From MB-PLM-2 sp964385715 (lineage in GTDB: Bacteria; Planctomycetota; Planctomycetia; Pirellulales; UBA7805): a DNA stretch of 34,675 bases. A model generated the notes under the pieces. It had not been told where the DNA came from and did not search any database. It saw nothing but the letters and a program-made list of their open reading frames with translations. Position numbers and translations under genes: made by a program. Below are positions 24,682 through 33,154 of this stretch, piece after piece (the first letter of the stretch is position 1; every line of letters begins with the position of its first letter). Location: positions 1 to 34,675 of the forward strand of contig CAYLRE010000014.1 in NCBI GenBank assembly GCA_964385715.1, given 5' to 3'.

Positions 24682-26295
24682 CTATTTTCCGGCGTACTTA
24701 TTCTGGTAGCGATAGTAAACCTGCAAGGTCATCGTCGCTAAGGCCGTGTTATAGAGACGGCCACCGACGTCACCCATTCCCGCTTCGTGGTCAGTGATCG
24801 GTCCGCCGTAGTGCCAGCTGCCGATCCGATGCTTACCGCCCTTCTTTTCCTGATCTCGGATCAGCTGCTCACGCATCACGAGATTCCATTTGTTCCAGGC
24901 GGGTCCCGCGGGACCATCGTGTTGGAACATGAACATCGTGGCGTAGTAGTTGTAGTACATGTTGGTCGCATGGGGTCCATGTCCACCAATGTACGACAAT
25001 CCGCCTTTGAAGCCGGGATGATCCTTGGGCCACTCTTCCAGGTAGGTTCGTGAGAGCAAGCCGATCGCCGACAAGGCCGGATTCGCACCGTGCCCTTCAT
25101 TGATCATATAGCTGTACTGAGCACCGCCAGCCGTTTGAACGCCATCGAGAAACTTCGACGCCGCAGGATAGACGTGCTTCGGCACCGTCAGGTAGGACAT
25201 CTTGCCACTCTTGAATGCCATCAACTGCCAACCGACCGCTGAAGTGTCGCCTGGATCTTTGGGCATATAACGCCAGCCGCCATCGGCACCCTGAGCGTTG
25301 ACAATGTAATCAAGTGCGAGCTGGGCGGCCGCTGCCAATTCCTGATCGTTCGATACCCCGAATGCCTCGGCCATCGCACAGGCGGCAATTCCATGGCTAT
25401 ACATGTGCGAATGCGATTCGCCGGTCGCCTCGTACAGTCGACCGTCGGCCTTATTCATGTGCTGCATCAAGTACTTGATGCCGCTGTGAACGGTCTTGCG
25501 ATACTGGCCCGTTTCATTGTGCGTATGGCCCGCACCGAGAAATGCCAGCAGTGCCAAACCCGTGGCACCCATCTTGGTTGTCTTCGTGCCAGGATTGGGA
25601 AAACCGCTACAGCCGTCGCCCGGCGTGTGATTGAAGCTCCAGCTGCCGTCACGATTCTGATGAATCGCCAGCCAACGAAGCCCCGCACCGACTGCTCGTT
25701 CACTACCGCCGGTTCCACCTCCACGACGTACACCACGACCTCGCTTGGCACCAATCCGGCTACCAAGCCCGGTGTTACCTGAACCCGCAACTGCCGTGCT
25801 CGTCCCGACTTTGACGGGAGCGGCATAGTCGGCCGTTTCCACGACATCAAAGACAGGGGCCGCCGCCTCCGGATCATCGGCTTCGGTCTCCACCGCTTCA
25901 GAACTCTCCGGCACCGGCTCGAGAATTTCGTTCGTAATATCGCCAACGACCTGCTCTTCCGGAGGATCGGGGACAATCTCCTCGGCAATCACCGGGTCTT
26001 CGGTCGGAGGCAATGAGATGACCGGCTCTTCCTCTTTGGTCACAACCGCGATCGTCGCCACGGCCAAGATGATGAACAGGATGGTGTGAACAACCAGGCT
26101 CACCAACATGGCCGGGCTCTGCTTAATCCACTCCTCCAGAACACCCGGCTCGTGGTCGTAGTCGTCCTCTTCTTCTTCGTCGGAATCGGCTTCTTCCGCC
26201 TGACGCGCCTTGGCTTTCATCGCCTGCTGATCCGGCGAGGTAGCCTTCTTGGCATCTGCTGACTTGCCGCCACTTGTGGGATTCTGCTTCGCCAT
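24682..26295 (-). CDS. TonB-like-anchored prenyltransferase/squalene-oxidase-repeat (toroid) protein, copy 2
   Basis: A 537-residue paralogue of the downstream gene. A long, charged cytoplasmic tail (1-58, with an acidic cluster DSDEEEEDD) leads to a membrane helix (about 62-85) that contains SLVVH (Ser66, His70), the TonB-like Ser-x3-His. A Pro/Glu-rich linker (about 88-165) and a Gly/Arg-rich stretch (RGRGVRRGGGTGG) follow. The toroid starts at GLRWLAIHQNRDGSWSF and includes GATGLALLAFLGAGHT, GIAACAMAEAFG, GGWRYMPKDPGDTSAVGWQLMAFKSG, YNYYATMFMFQHDGP, GSWHYGGP and GRLYNTALATMTLQVYYRY. No cyclase DXDD is evident. The start ATG at 26295 has AGGAGA ten bases upstream. Probable role: an energised or structural cell-envelope protein; function unknown. 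Confidence 0.8.
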   Translation of the reverse strand: MAKQNPTSGGKSADAKKATSPDQQAMKAKARQAEEADSDEEEEDDYDHEPGVLEEWIKQSPAMLVSLVVHTILFIILAVATIAVVTKEEEPVISLPPTEDPVIAEEIVPDPPEEQVVGDITNEILEPVPESSEAVETEADDPEAAAPVFDVVETADYAAPVKVGTSTAVAGSGNTGLGSRIGAKRGRGVRRGGGTGGSERAVGAGLRWLAIHQNRDGSWSFNHTPGDGCSGFPNPGTKTTKMGATGLALLAFLGAGHTHNETGQYRKTVHSGIKYLMQHMNKADGRLYEATGESHSHMYSHGIAACAMAEAFGVSNDQELAAAAQLALDYIVNAQGADGGWRYMPKDPGDTSAVGWQLMAFKSGKMSYLTVPKHVYPAASKFLDGVQTAGGAQYSYMINEGHGANPALSAIGLLSRTYLEEWPKDHPGFKGGLSYIGGHGPHATNMYYNYYATMFMFQHDGPAGPAWNKWNLVMREQLIRDQEKKGGKHRIGSWHYGGPITDHEAGMGDVGGRLYNTALATMTLQVYYRYQNKYAGK

Positions 26296-26412
26296 GTTCG
26301 GTGATTCTCCTGATTCCGCCGCGGTGAACCGCTCTTCTCTTCTTCTTGATCGTTCGCCTTATGTCTGCCGTGCCAATGGCGGCGGCGATCATTCTCAATG
26401 TTTGTTATTTCA

Positions 26413-26441
26413 ATTGTACGCTGTCGTCGACAGCGACAACG
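26413..26441 (-). promoter_or_regulatory. Candidate promoter with an operator-like palindrome for toroid gene copy 2
   Basis: On the minus strand TACAAT (26418-26413) is a good -10 box, 118 bases before the start codon. Directly upstream of it lies a perfect palindrome, CGCTGTCG-T-CGACAGCG (26419-26435), which fills a 17-base spacer. The -35 position is weak (CGTTGT at 17 bases; TTGTCG at 15). A palindrome between -35 and -10 is a classic repressor position. Confidence 0.45.
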
Positions 26442-27062
26442 GACTCATCCGGGTCGTGCGATCATGCGACGTCCTGATGTCTTCACCAGGCCGCCGATCG
26501 AAACGCCGAAATTTAGGTAAACTCTTAGGCTACCCTGAGATGCGTCATCGATCAATCGGTTGCTCGCAAGACGTACGTTTTAGCACATTTCGCCCGCCAG
26601 GTGTCCACAACGGGCAGATTCCGTCCAGAGTCGATCTACAGTTCCTAGCGGAAATGGTGTCCCCACAGTATTCGGCTCCGCTCGCACCCATTATTCCCGC
26701 CTCACGGGGATTTTTCGCTCGCCGATAGACTCATCGTCCAAACGCGTCGGAACCTTCATGGGGGAAGGCTGTAATTCCCTATTTCAGCTCGTGTTATGAC
26801 AAATCGCACGGCCGCGAGCCGCCTCGTCCTGCTAGGCGTGCGGATCAACTAGCAAGGAAATGCCACCCTAATAGGCTGCGCCGGCAGATCTCTCACCCCG
26901 ACCGGCGCAGCTGGACGATCGTTCGGCATCGGATCGACGACATCGGCAGATTCGTGGTGCCCGATGCATCTGGCGGAAATTGGCCCTCGGACGCTACAAT
27001 GTCCCGTTTCGACACAAGCGACCCTCGGTCGGTATACATAAGCGTGCTCTGGAGATTGGGCC
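26442..27062. other. Intergenic region upstream of rpmG
   Basis: About 620 bases without a convincing gene on either strand. Open frames across it have poor codon use and no recognisable product. TACAAT at 26995-27000 is a possible -10 box for rpmG, with only a weak -35 (TGGCGG, 18 bases upstream). No tRNA or strong hairpin was seen. Confidence 0.4.
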
Positions 27063-27227
27063 ATGGCCAAAGGCAAGAAGAAGTCAGAAACGATCTTTCT
27101 CGTCTGTGAAGAGACGGGCGATTACAACTACACCCTGCGACGTAAGCCGGGCGGTGAGAAGCTACGATTAAAGAAGTACAATCCGCGCCTTCGTCGCTAC
27201 ACCCTGCACGTCGAGAAGAAGAAGTAA
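27063..27227 (+). CDS. rpmG: 50S ribosomal protein L33
   Basis: A 54-residue basic protein that matches L33 along its whole length: MAKGKKKSETIFLVCEET at the N-terminus (residues 1-18), NYTLRRKPGGEKLRLKKYNPRL in the middle (22-43), and YTLHVEKKK at the end. The bacterial family has two zinc-binding Cys pairs in its zinc form. Here only one cysteine (residue 15) remains, and the usual CPRC reads NPRL, so this is the zinc-independent type. ATG at 27063 is preceded by GGAG with eight-base spacing. It stands alone, 126 bases before recJ. Confidence 0.92.
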   Translation: MAKGKKKSETIFLVCEETGDYNYTLRRKPGGEKLRLKKYNPRLRRYTLHVEKKK

Positions 27228-27353
27228 GCGCGGCGCCCCGCCGAACCACTTCTATTCGTCGTGTCTCTACCAGTGGTCGTTTCTCTTCTAGCGGCGTGCC
27301 CCAGCTTCACGCGCGGGGTTAGACTCCAGGATGAACCGCGAGGGGAGCCCAAG

Positions 27354-29144
27354 ATGGCGAAACGGTGGTCGATTCTCTCGCACGACAGCGCACGTATCGC
27401 CGCATTAATGCGGGACGCTGAGCTACCCGCCATCGTCGCTGAACTGTTAATCGCGCGCGGTATTCACGATCACCGGACGGCTGCCGACTTTCTCGACCCG
27501 CGACTCACTTCGGTTCGCGATCCGCTGGAGCTTCCTGGCATGGAAGCAGCCGTTGAACGCGTCAACGCGGCGATCGAGGCTAAGGAACCGATTGTCATCT
27601 ATGGCGACTACGACGCCGATGGCATGACCGGTACCGCGACTCTCGTTCGCGGACTCAAGCTACTCGGTGCTAACGTCAGCTTCTTCGTCCCCAATCGGCT
27701 CGACGAAGGCTACGGTCTCAACAACGACGCCCTGGAACGCCTGGCGGCCAACGGTGCCAAACTCGTAATCTCCGTCGACTGCGGAATCGCCAGTGTCGCT
27801 GAGTCGCACAAGGCTCGCGAATTTGGCCTGTCGCTGATCATTACCGATCACCACAAGCTGGCCGAGGAGCTTCCGGTCGCCGACGCCATCGTTCACCCAG
27901 GTCTGCCCGACACCAATTATCCTTTCAAGGGTCTTTCCGGCTCCGGCGTCGCCTTCAAACTCGCCTGGGCGTTGTGCCAACGGGTGGCCGGTGCGAAACG
28001 AGTCAGCCCGCAAATGCGTGGTTACCTGCTGCAAGCGGCAGGCTTGGCCTCGATCGGCACGGTAGCCGACGTGGTCCCGCTGATCGACGAGAATCGCGCC
28101 ATTGTGCGGCACGGCCTGCTCAGCTTGCAGGAACGTCCCACCGTCGGCATGCAGCACTTGTTGCGACTGACTGATCTACATCGCAAGCCGGAGTTGGCGA
28201 GCGAAGACATCGCATTCAGCCTGGCACCCCGGCTCAACGCTGCCGGTCGCTTAGGGCAAGCGGAACTGGCGGTCGAACTACTGCTCACCGACAACGCCGA
28301 ACGGGCCAAGGATTTGGCCAAGTTTCTCGACGAACTCAATGGCCAACGCGACAGTCTGCAACGCAGCGTCTACCTGGCAGCCAACAAGCAGATCAAGGAA
28401 CGTTTCGATGCCGAAAACGATTCGGCGCTGGTTCTCGCCGGCCGCGGCTGGCACGCCGGGGTTATCGGCATCGTGGCGGGCCGCCTCAGCGACAAGTACC
28501 ACCGCCCAGTGCTGCTGATTTCGCTCGACGAACTCGACGTGAAGCCTGGCACGGCCAGCGCCCGCAGCATCGAAGGCCTCGACCTGCATGCTGCTTTGAC
28601 GGCCTGTGAGGAGCACCTCATCACGCACGGCGGCCACGCCGCGGCAGCTGGGTTCAAGATCGAACCGAGCAAGATCGACGCCTTCCGCGAAGCCTTCTGT
28701 CGGCACGCAGCGGCCCAACTTTCCCAAAAGCAACTCACGGCGGAACTCCACATCGACGGCGAATGCCCGCTGCCGGCATTGACCATGAAGACCGTCAACC
28801 AGATCGAGCGCCTCGCTCCTTTCGGCGAAGGCAATCGTCGCCCCCTGCTCTGCACCACGGGCGTGTCACTTCGCGAACCACCCAAGCAGCTTGGCAGCAG
28901 TGGACGCCACCTGGCACTCGCCCTAACGCAGGAAGGAGTCGACCTGCGAGGCGTCGCCTTCGGTGGCGGTGAATGGGAACAGGATCTGGCGGCCACCCAG
29001 GGCACGATCTCGATCGCCTATCGCCCAGTGATCAATACCTTCCGCGGTCGACGCAATGTCGAGCTACATCTGGTAGACTGGCGCAGTGACGAAGAGAACG
29101 AAACGCCCATTGCGACCCACGCTTCGGCGGACGCGATTGGCTAA
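27354..29144 (+). CDS. recJ: Single-stranded-DNA-specific exonuclease RecJ
   Basis: RecJ degrades single-stranded DNA 5' to 3' in recombination and mismatch repair. The 596-residue protein carries the DHH-family metal motifs: IYGDYDADGMTGTATL (about 82-97), VDCG (141-144) and TDHHKLAEELP (164-174), then LSGSGVAFKLAWALC, and GTVADVVPLIDENR. The DHHA1 half shows ARLNAAGRLGQAELAVELL-type sequence (here PRLNAAGRLGQ), HAGVIGIVAGRLSDKYHRPVLL, SARSIEGLDLHAAL and GGHAAAAGFKI. The C-terminal OB domain is present, including GEGNRRPLL. The start is ATG at 27354 with GGGGAG six bases upstream; the frame is open about 30 codons further without a better start. It leads the pcm gene by 69 bases. Confidence 0.96.
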   Translation: MAKRWSILSHDSARIAALMRDAELPAIVAELLIARGIHDHRTAADFLDPRLTSVRDPLELPGMEAAVERVNAAIEAKEPIVIYGDYDADGMTGTATLVRGLKLLGANVSFFVPNRLDEGYGLNNDALERLAANGAKLVISVDCGIASVAESHKAREFGLSLIITDHHKLAEELPVADAIVHPGLPDTNYPFKGLSGSGVAFKLAWALCQRVAGAKRVSPQMRGYLLQAAGLASIGTVADVVPLIDENRAIVRHGLLSLQERPTVGMQHLLRLTDLHRKPELASEDIAFSLAPRLNAAGRLGQAELAVELLLTDNAERAKDLAKFLDELNGQRDSLQRSVYLAANKQIKERFDAENDSALVLAGRGWHAGVIGIVAGRLSDKYHRPVLLISLDELDVKPGTASARSIEGLDLHAALTACEEHLITHGGHAAAAGFKIEPSKIDAFREAFCRHAAAQLSQKQLTAELHIDGECPLPALTMKTVNQIERLAPFGEGNRRPLLCTTGVSLREPPKQLGSSGRHLALALTQEGVDLRGVAFGGGEWEQDLAATQGTISIAYRPVINTFRGRRNVELHLVDWRSDEENETPIATHASADAIG

Positions 29145-29213
29145 CGGCGTGTGTTAAAGGGCCCGCGCGCCGAGCAACGAACCAATCTCTTCGCAGCCAC
29201 GGGAGATGCACCA

Positions 29214-29864
29214 ATGCCCCTTGGCAAAGAAACGCCACAGCGCGAACAGATGGTAACCGAGCAGCTTCAAGCTCGTGGCATCGACGACGCACGTGTACTC
29301 GCGGCGATGGGACAGATCCCACGCGAGCTATTCGTGCCGGCGAACCTTCAGGACAAGTCCTACGACGACATGGCTCTGCCGATCGACTGTCAGCAGACGA
29401 TTAGCCAACCGCTGATCGTGGCCATGATGAGTCAGGCCCTGGAGCTAAAAGGTACAGAGCGAGTCCTGGAGGTTGGCACCGGCAGCGGGTACCAGACGGC
29501 CATCCTTTCGCAACTTGCGGCCGAAGTGATCTCAATCGAGCGGCACGAAGACCTTTCGCTCACCGCCACCAACCGGCTTGGACAGCTAGGTTGCCAGAAC
29601 GTGACAACGATTGTCGGCGACGGGACTCGCGGTTGCCCAGAGAAGGCCCCCTTCGACCGCATTATGGTCACCGCCGCCGCTGGCGAAACACCGCCGGCAC
29701 TGCTCGATCAGCTGGCCGACGACGGTCGTCTGGTGATTCCTCTCGGCAAGCCTCTTGAGGATGGAAAGGCCCAAACATTAACGTTGATCCATAAGAACAA
29801 AGGGCGGCTGACCCGCACGATACTAACCGGCTGCCGCTTTGTACCGCTCGTGGCAGACGACTAA
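29214..29864 (+). CDS. pcm: Protein-L-isoaspartate O-methyltransferase
   Basis: The enzyme methylates isoaspartyl residues of aged proteins with S-adenosylmethionine, starting their repair. The 216-residue protein has the substrate-side motif DCQQTISQPLIVAMM (about 58-72), the SAM loop VLEVGTGSGYQTAILSQL (84-101), the acidic strand VISIERHEDL, GDGTRGCPEKAPFDRIMVTAAA, and the closing DGRLVIPLG. Length and order match bacterial Pcm. The start ATG at 29214 is preceded by GGGAG with eight-base spacing; a GTG at 29151 would add 21 residues that do not fit the family. It follows recJ on the same strand and ends in the terminator at 29959-29991. Confidence 0.94.
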   Translation: MPLGKETPQREQMVTEQLQARGIDDARVLAAMGQIPRELFVPANLQDKSYDDMALPIDCQQTISQPLIVAMMSQALELKGTERVLEVGTGSGYQTAILSQLAAEVISIERHEDLSLTATNRLGQLGCQNVTTIVGDGTRGCPEKAPFDRIMVTAAAGETPPALLDQLADDGRLVIPLGKPLEDGKAQTLTLIHKNKGRLTRTILTGCRFVPLVADD

Positions 29865-29958
29865 CCGCTGCTAGCCCCACCCGCTGGCCACAATCACACC
29901 GATGCCGCCGCTTGAATTACGAGGCTCTGTGCGGAACAATGCGGACTGGAACTCTATC

Positions 29959-29991
29959 GCCAGCTGGCCGTAAATGAGGCCGCTGGCTTTT
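29959..29991 (+). terminator. Intrinsic terminator of the recJ-pcm unit
   Basis: GCCAGC-T-GGCC (29959-29969) pairs with GGCCGCTGGC (29978-29987) except for one bulged T. The loop has eight bases and TTTT follows directly. This is the most terminator-like structure in the window. GATAAT at 29992-29997, right after it, is a possible -10 box for the next gene. Confidence 0.65.
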
Positions 29992-30037
29992 GATAATCGA
30001 TCCATCGCTGACACAGAGTAATACAAAGGAACGAATC

Positions 30038-30469
30038 ATGAAGGTGGCCACTATCCAAACCAACAAGGGAACCATTCGCCTCGAACTTTACGCGGACAAG
30101 GTGCCCAATACCGTTGCCAACTTTGAGAAGCTGGCTGGCGAAGAGTTTTACAACGGCCTGAATTTCCACCGCGTCATCGACGACTTCATGGTTCAAACCG
30201 GCTGCCCCCACGGCACCGGAACTGGCGATGCCGGCTACAAGTTCGATGACGAATTCGACCCCAGCCTGCGACACGATGGCCCCGGCGTCCTCTCCATGGC
30301 CAACGCCGGGCCGAATACCAACGGCTCGCAGTTCTTCATCACCCACGTTGAGACCCCGTGGCTCGACGGCAAGCACTCGGTGTTCGGCCGTGTGATCGAA
30401 GGCCAGGACGTGGTGAACTCCATTGTCCAGGGCGACACGATGGAATCGGTAACCGTTGCTGACGAGTAA
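30038..30469 (+). CDS. ppiB: Peptidyl-prolyl cis-trans isomerase, cyclophilin type
   Basis: A cytoplasmic cyclophilin of 143 residues that speeds proline isomerisation in folding proteins. No signal peptide is present. Active-site residues are visible: Arg45, Phe50 and Gln53 in FHRVIDDFMVQTG; the MANAGPNTNGSQFFIT block (about 87-102); Trp108; and His113 in LDGKHSVFGRV. A tryptophan at the cyclosporin-contact site (ETPWLDGKH) is typical of bacterial PpiB. The start is ATG at 30038 with AAGGA seven bases upstream. It follows the strong terminator, so it is probably its own transcript. Confidence 0.95.
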   Translation: MKVATIQTNKGTIRLELYADKVPNTVANFEKLAGEEFYNGLNFHRVIDDFMVQTGCPHGTGTGDAGYKFDDEFDPSLRHDGPGVLSMANAGPNTNGSQFFITHVETPWLDGKHSVFGRVIEGQDVVNSIVQGDTMESVTVADE

Positions 30470-30507
30470 TTCTCAGCGGCGGGCAAGTCTGGCGAGTCAG
30501 GTATTCA

Positions 30508-30524
30508 TAGCGATAACATCGCTA
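30508..30524. repeat. Palindrome upstream of the sigma-54 activator gene
   Basis: TAGCGAT and ATCGCTA (30508-30514 and 30518-30524) form a perfect inverted repeat around AAC. It sits 40 bases before the -35 box of the promoter at 30564. It may be an operator or a weak end for the cyclophilin transcript. Confidence 0.4.
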
Positions 30525-30563
30525 ACACGCTGATCTTGCGCTCGCAGGGCGGCCAGCTCGACG

Positions 30564-30592
30564 TTGTCACATCGACGACACGTGCCTAGAAT
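30564..30592 (+). promoter_or_regulatory. Sigma-70 promoter of the sigma-54 activator gene
   Basis: TTGTCA (30564-30569) and TAGAAT (30587-30592) each match the consensus at five of six bases and are exactly 17 bases apart. Transcription should start near 30599. That supports translation from the ATG at 30646 and argues against the TTG at 30604, which would leave almost no leader. Confidence 0.7.
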
Positions 30593-30645
30593 GCGTTGCG
30601 GAATTGATAACGCCCCGCGACACCTTCAGAGAGCTTGCTGCGCCA

Positions 30646-32586
30646 ATGCCAGATTCGCCCGAAATGCGACCTTCACACCAGTCCGCTGCCGGTGCTCCAT
30701 TCGCCGAGCTGCTGTTGCGATTGGCAGCCGTGCACGACACGGCGGTGGCCTTGCTGGATGCGGCCTTGCCGCTACTCGGTGAGTCGCTTTCGGCGACACA
30801 TATGACGCTTGCCGCGGCCGATCGAGGGTCCTGGTCTCGCGTCTCGGCCACCAGTTCCGATGCCAGTAGTGCGGATGCCCCACTGCCGACAGATCTGCTC
30901 GCAGACGTGCTCGACTCGCACCAACCTCAGGCGGACGGAGCCTGGCAAGCTGCCCCGCTTTCCGGCACCACGAACGCAGCCGCCCAAGAAGTCCTGGCTA
31001 TTCAAGACGGCAAAGCTTCGCTGGCCGAAGTGGCCGCCGCTGCCGATGCCCTGGGCACGGCCCTAACTGCCACGCGTAACCGCGAATCCGATCGTCGCCG
31101 GCTGCGTCGCTTGGAAACGATCATCGCCATTACGGCCGAGTGGAACCAGACCCGCGAGATGGAGCCGCTACTGATGCAGATGGCCGAAGCGGCAACCTCG
31201 CTGCTGGGGGCCGATCGGGCCAGCATCTTCCTGTGGGACAAACCGACCAAGTCGCTCGTCGGGCGACCTGCCTTGGGTGTTGAAGGGGGCGAGCTCCGCA
31301 TCAGCGACGATGTCGGTGTGGTCGGCGAGGTCGTGCAGACGGGCGAGCCCCGCCGCGTCGATCTCAGCCACGATTCCGACGCCATCGATCGCAAAGTCGA
31401 CAAGCAGCTCGGCTACCAGACCAACAGTCTGGTCTGCGTTCCGCTTCGTGGAGCCGATGGCGAGATGCTCGGCGCGTTCGAGGTCATCAACAAGCTCGAA
31501 GGCCGCTTCACGCTCGACGACCAACAAGCGCTCACCGAACTCGCAGCCCACGCGGCAACCGCGCTGGCCAACACGCAGGAGCTCGAAAACCTCGCCAGTC
31601 GCCATCAGGTGATCGTTGATCAAGCGGCCGACGAGGTCACCATGATTGGCGAATCGCCCGCCATCGAAGCACTTCGTTCGACCATCGCCCGCATCGCCGA
31701 CACCGATCTGGCCGTGCTCATCTTGGGCGAAAACGGCACCGGTAAGGAAATCGCCGCCCGCATGATCCATTACCAAAGCCGGCGTCGGGCGGAACCGTTG
31801 GTCGCGGTCAATTGCGCCGCCATTCCTGACACGCTGCTCGAAAGCGAACTGTTCGGCCACGAAAAGGGTGCCTTCACCGATGCCCACGACACGCGGGCGG
31901 GCAAGTTCGAGTCGGCCGCCAGCGGAACGCTGTTCCTCGACGAGATCGGCGACATGAGTCTCGGCGGGCAGTCGAAGTTGCTCCGCGTGCTGGAGGACAA
32001 GATCGTCGTTCGCGTAGGCGGATCGACACCGATTCACACCGACACCCGCGTCATCGCCGCCACGAACCAAGGCCTGGCGAAGATGGTCGAGGAGAAGTCG
32101 TTTCGCCAGGACCTCTATTTCCGGCTCAACGTTGTCACGCTCGAACTGCCACCGCTTCGCGATCGTGGCAACGACATCGTGCTGCTGGCCGAGCACTTTC
32201 TCGGTGACTTCGTTCGCACCGCCGGTCGCAAGCGTCCCAAGTTCAGCGCCGCGGCTCGCAAAGCCCTGCTAGCCCACAGCTGGCCCGGCAACATTCGCGA
32301 GCTGCGAAACATGATGGAGCGGCTGGCCTACCTGACCAGTGGCGATCGCATTGAAGAGGAAGACGTCAAACTGAACATGCTCACGGGCAGTTCCGGCGGA
32401 TCGCAGGTGCCGGACAATCTGGCCCTGACCGATGCGACAACGCGATTCCAACAGGACTACATCCGTCGGGCCATCGACCGCAGCCAGGGGAATATGAGCG
32501 CGGCCGCCGAACGCCTGGGCCTGCATCGCTCGAATCTATACCGCAAGATGCGTCAGCTTGGCATGCAACAAGACGAGACGTCGTAG
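30646..32586 (+). CDS. Sigma-54-dependent transcriptional activator with GAF domain
   Basis: A 646-residue enhancer-binding protein (NifA/NorR-like layout). An N-terminal helical region (1-150) is weakly conserved. A GAF domain follows (about 165-310), which includes LLGADRASIFLWD, VCVPLRGADGEMLGAFEVINK. The AAA+ domain (about 333-565) has Walker A GENGTGKE (362-369), the sigma-54-contact loop as GAFTDA (408-413) where GAFTGA is usual, Walker B LFLDEIGD (429-436), FRQDLYFRLNVV and HSWPGNIRELRN. A Fis-type helix-turn-helix (about 612-640, NMSAAAERLGLHRSNLYRKM) ends the protein. The ligand sensed by GAF cannot be told. It is transcribed alone from the promoter at 30564. Confidence 0.93.
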   Translation: MPDSPEMRPSHQSAAGAPFAELLLRLAAVHDTAVALLDAALPLLGESLSATHMTLAAADRGSWSRVSATSSDASSADAPLPTDLLADVLDSHQPQADGAWQAAPLSGTTNAAAQEVLAIQDGKASLAEVAAAADALGTALTATRNRESDRRRLRRLETIIAITAEWNQTREMEPLLMQMAEAATSLLGADRASIFLWDKPTKSLVGRPALGVEGGELRISDDVGVVGEVVQTGEPRRVDLSHDSDAIDRKVDKQLGYQTNSLVCVPLRGADGEMLGAFEVINKLEGRFTLDDQQALTELAAHAATALANTQELENLASRHQVIVDQAADEVTMIGESPAIEALRSTIARIADTDLAVLILGENGTGKEIAARMIHYQSRRRAEPLVAVNCAAIPDTLLESELFGHEKGAFTDAHDTRAGKFESAASGTLFLDEIGDMSLGGQSKLLRVLEDKIVVRVGGSTPIHTDTRVIAATNQGLAKMVEEKSFRQDLYFRLNVVTLELPPLRDRGNDIVLLAEHFLGDFVRTAGRKRPKFSAAARKALLAHSWPGNIRELRNMMERLAYLTSGDRIEEEDVKLNMLTGSSGGSQVPDNLALTDATTRFQQDYIRRAIDRSQGNMSAAAERLGLHRSNLYRKMRQLGMQQDETS

Positions 32587-32634
32587 TTGGCATGATCGAC
32601 TCCGATGCCCCAAACGCCGGCAAGAGAGAACCCC

Positions 32635-32663
32635 TTGGCAATATCGGGGATACGCGATACATT
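32635..32663 (+). promoter_or_regulatory. Sigma-70 promoter of the tRNA-Lys gene
   Basis: TTGGCA (32635-32640, five of six) and TACATT (32658-32663, four of six) are 17 bases apart. The expected start near 32670 gives a leader of about 25 bases before the mature tRNA. Confidence 0.6.
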
Positions 32664-32694
32664 ACCTCTTCCTGCGACGCCGTCAGGCGAAGCC

Positions 32695-32767
<73 letters not shown>

Positions 32768-32863
32768 TTTTTTATGCGCGGTCGGGAAAACGTGCCGCCT
32801 CTTCGTAGCCCAATTGCTGCCGATCTCTCAAAGAACCCGCCGACTTTTTTTGCCATACGCAGA

Positions 32864-32930
32864 AAAACGGGGTAAGGGTCAAAAAACTCCAACGTGTTGT
32901 CACGCTGGCCCTTACGCGATTTAGCGTTTT
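32864..32930. repeat. Nested inverted repeat after tRNA-Lys
   Basis: Three concentric arm pairs occur: AAAACG (32864-32869) with CGTTTT (32925-32930), GTAAGGG (32872-32878) with CCCTTAC (32909-32915), and CCAACGTG with CACGCTGG (about 32889-32908, one mismatch) around a TTGT loop. The result would be one long, interrupted stem. Function unknown. Confidence 0.5.
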
Positions 32931-33024
32931 CGCTCATTCTGGCCGCAAGATGTTGTCGCGGTTGTCCTTAGAGTAAATTCGCCCGATTTGCGCATGACGC
33001 CAAAAAAGTCGGCCGTGTTCCACA

Positions 33025-33092
33025 GCAGGCCAAAGGCCTGCCACAACATAGCCCAGGGCAAGGCGAGCGCACGCAAGCCGCCGCCCTGGGCT
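33025..33092. repeat. Palindromic repeat elements in the gene-free block
   Basis: GCAGGCC (33025-33031) pairs with GGCCTGC (33035-33041) around AAA. Next to it AGCCCAGGGC (33050-33059) pairs with GCCCTGGGCT (33083-33092) around a 23-base loop. Both are perfect. They resemble dispersed intergenic repeats of planctomycetes; this is from memory and was not searched. Confidence 0.5.
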
Positions 33093-33154
33093 GATATGGC
33101 GTTGGCCCTCCGGGCCGTGCCTTCCAATTTCAGCACCACGGCTAACACGGGCAA

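Noticed and set aside
22929..26295. Squalene-hopene cyclase or prenyltransferase function for the toroid proteins
   Set aside because: No DXDD catalytic motif or zinc ligands are evident, and both proteins are anchored with a long linker, so the repeat fold alone does not support that enzyme activity.
26249..26728. 159-codon open frame on the plus strand
   Set aside because: It starts inside the toroid gene on the other strand, has poor codon use, no ribosome site and no recognisable domain.
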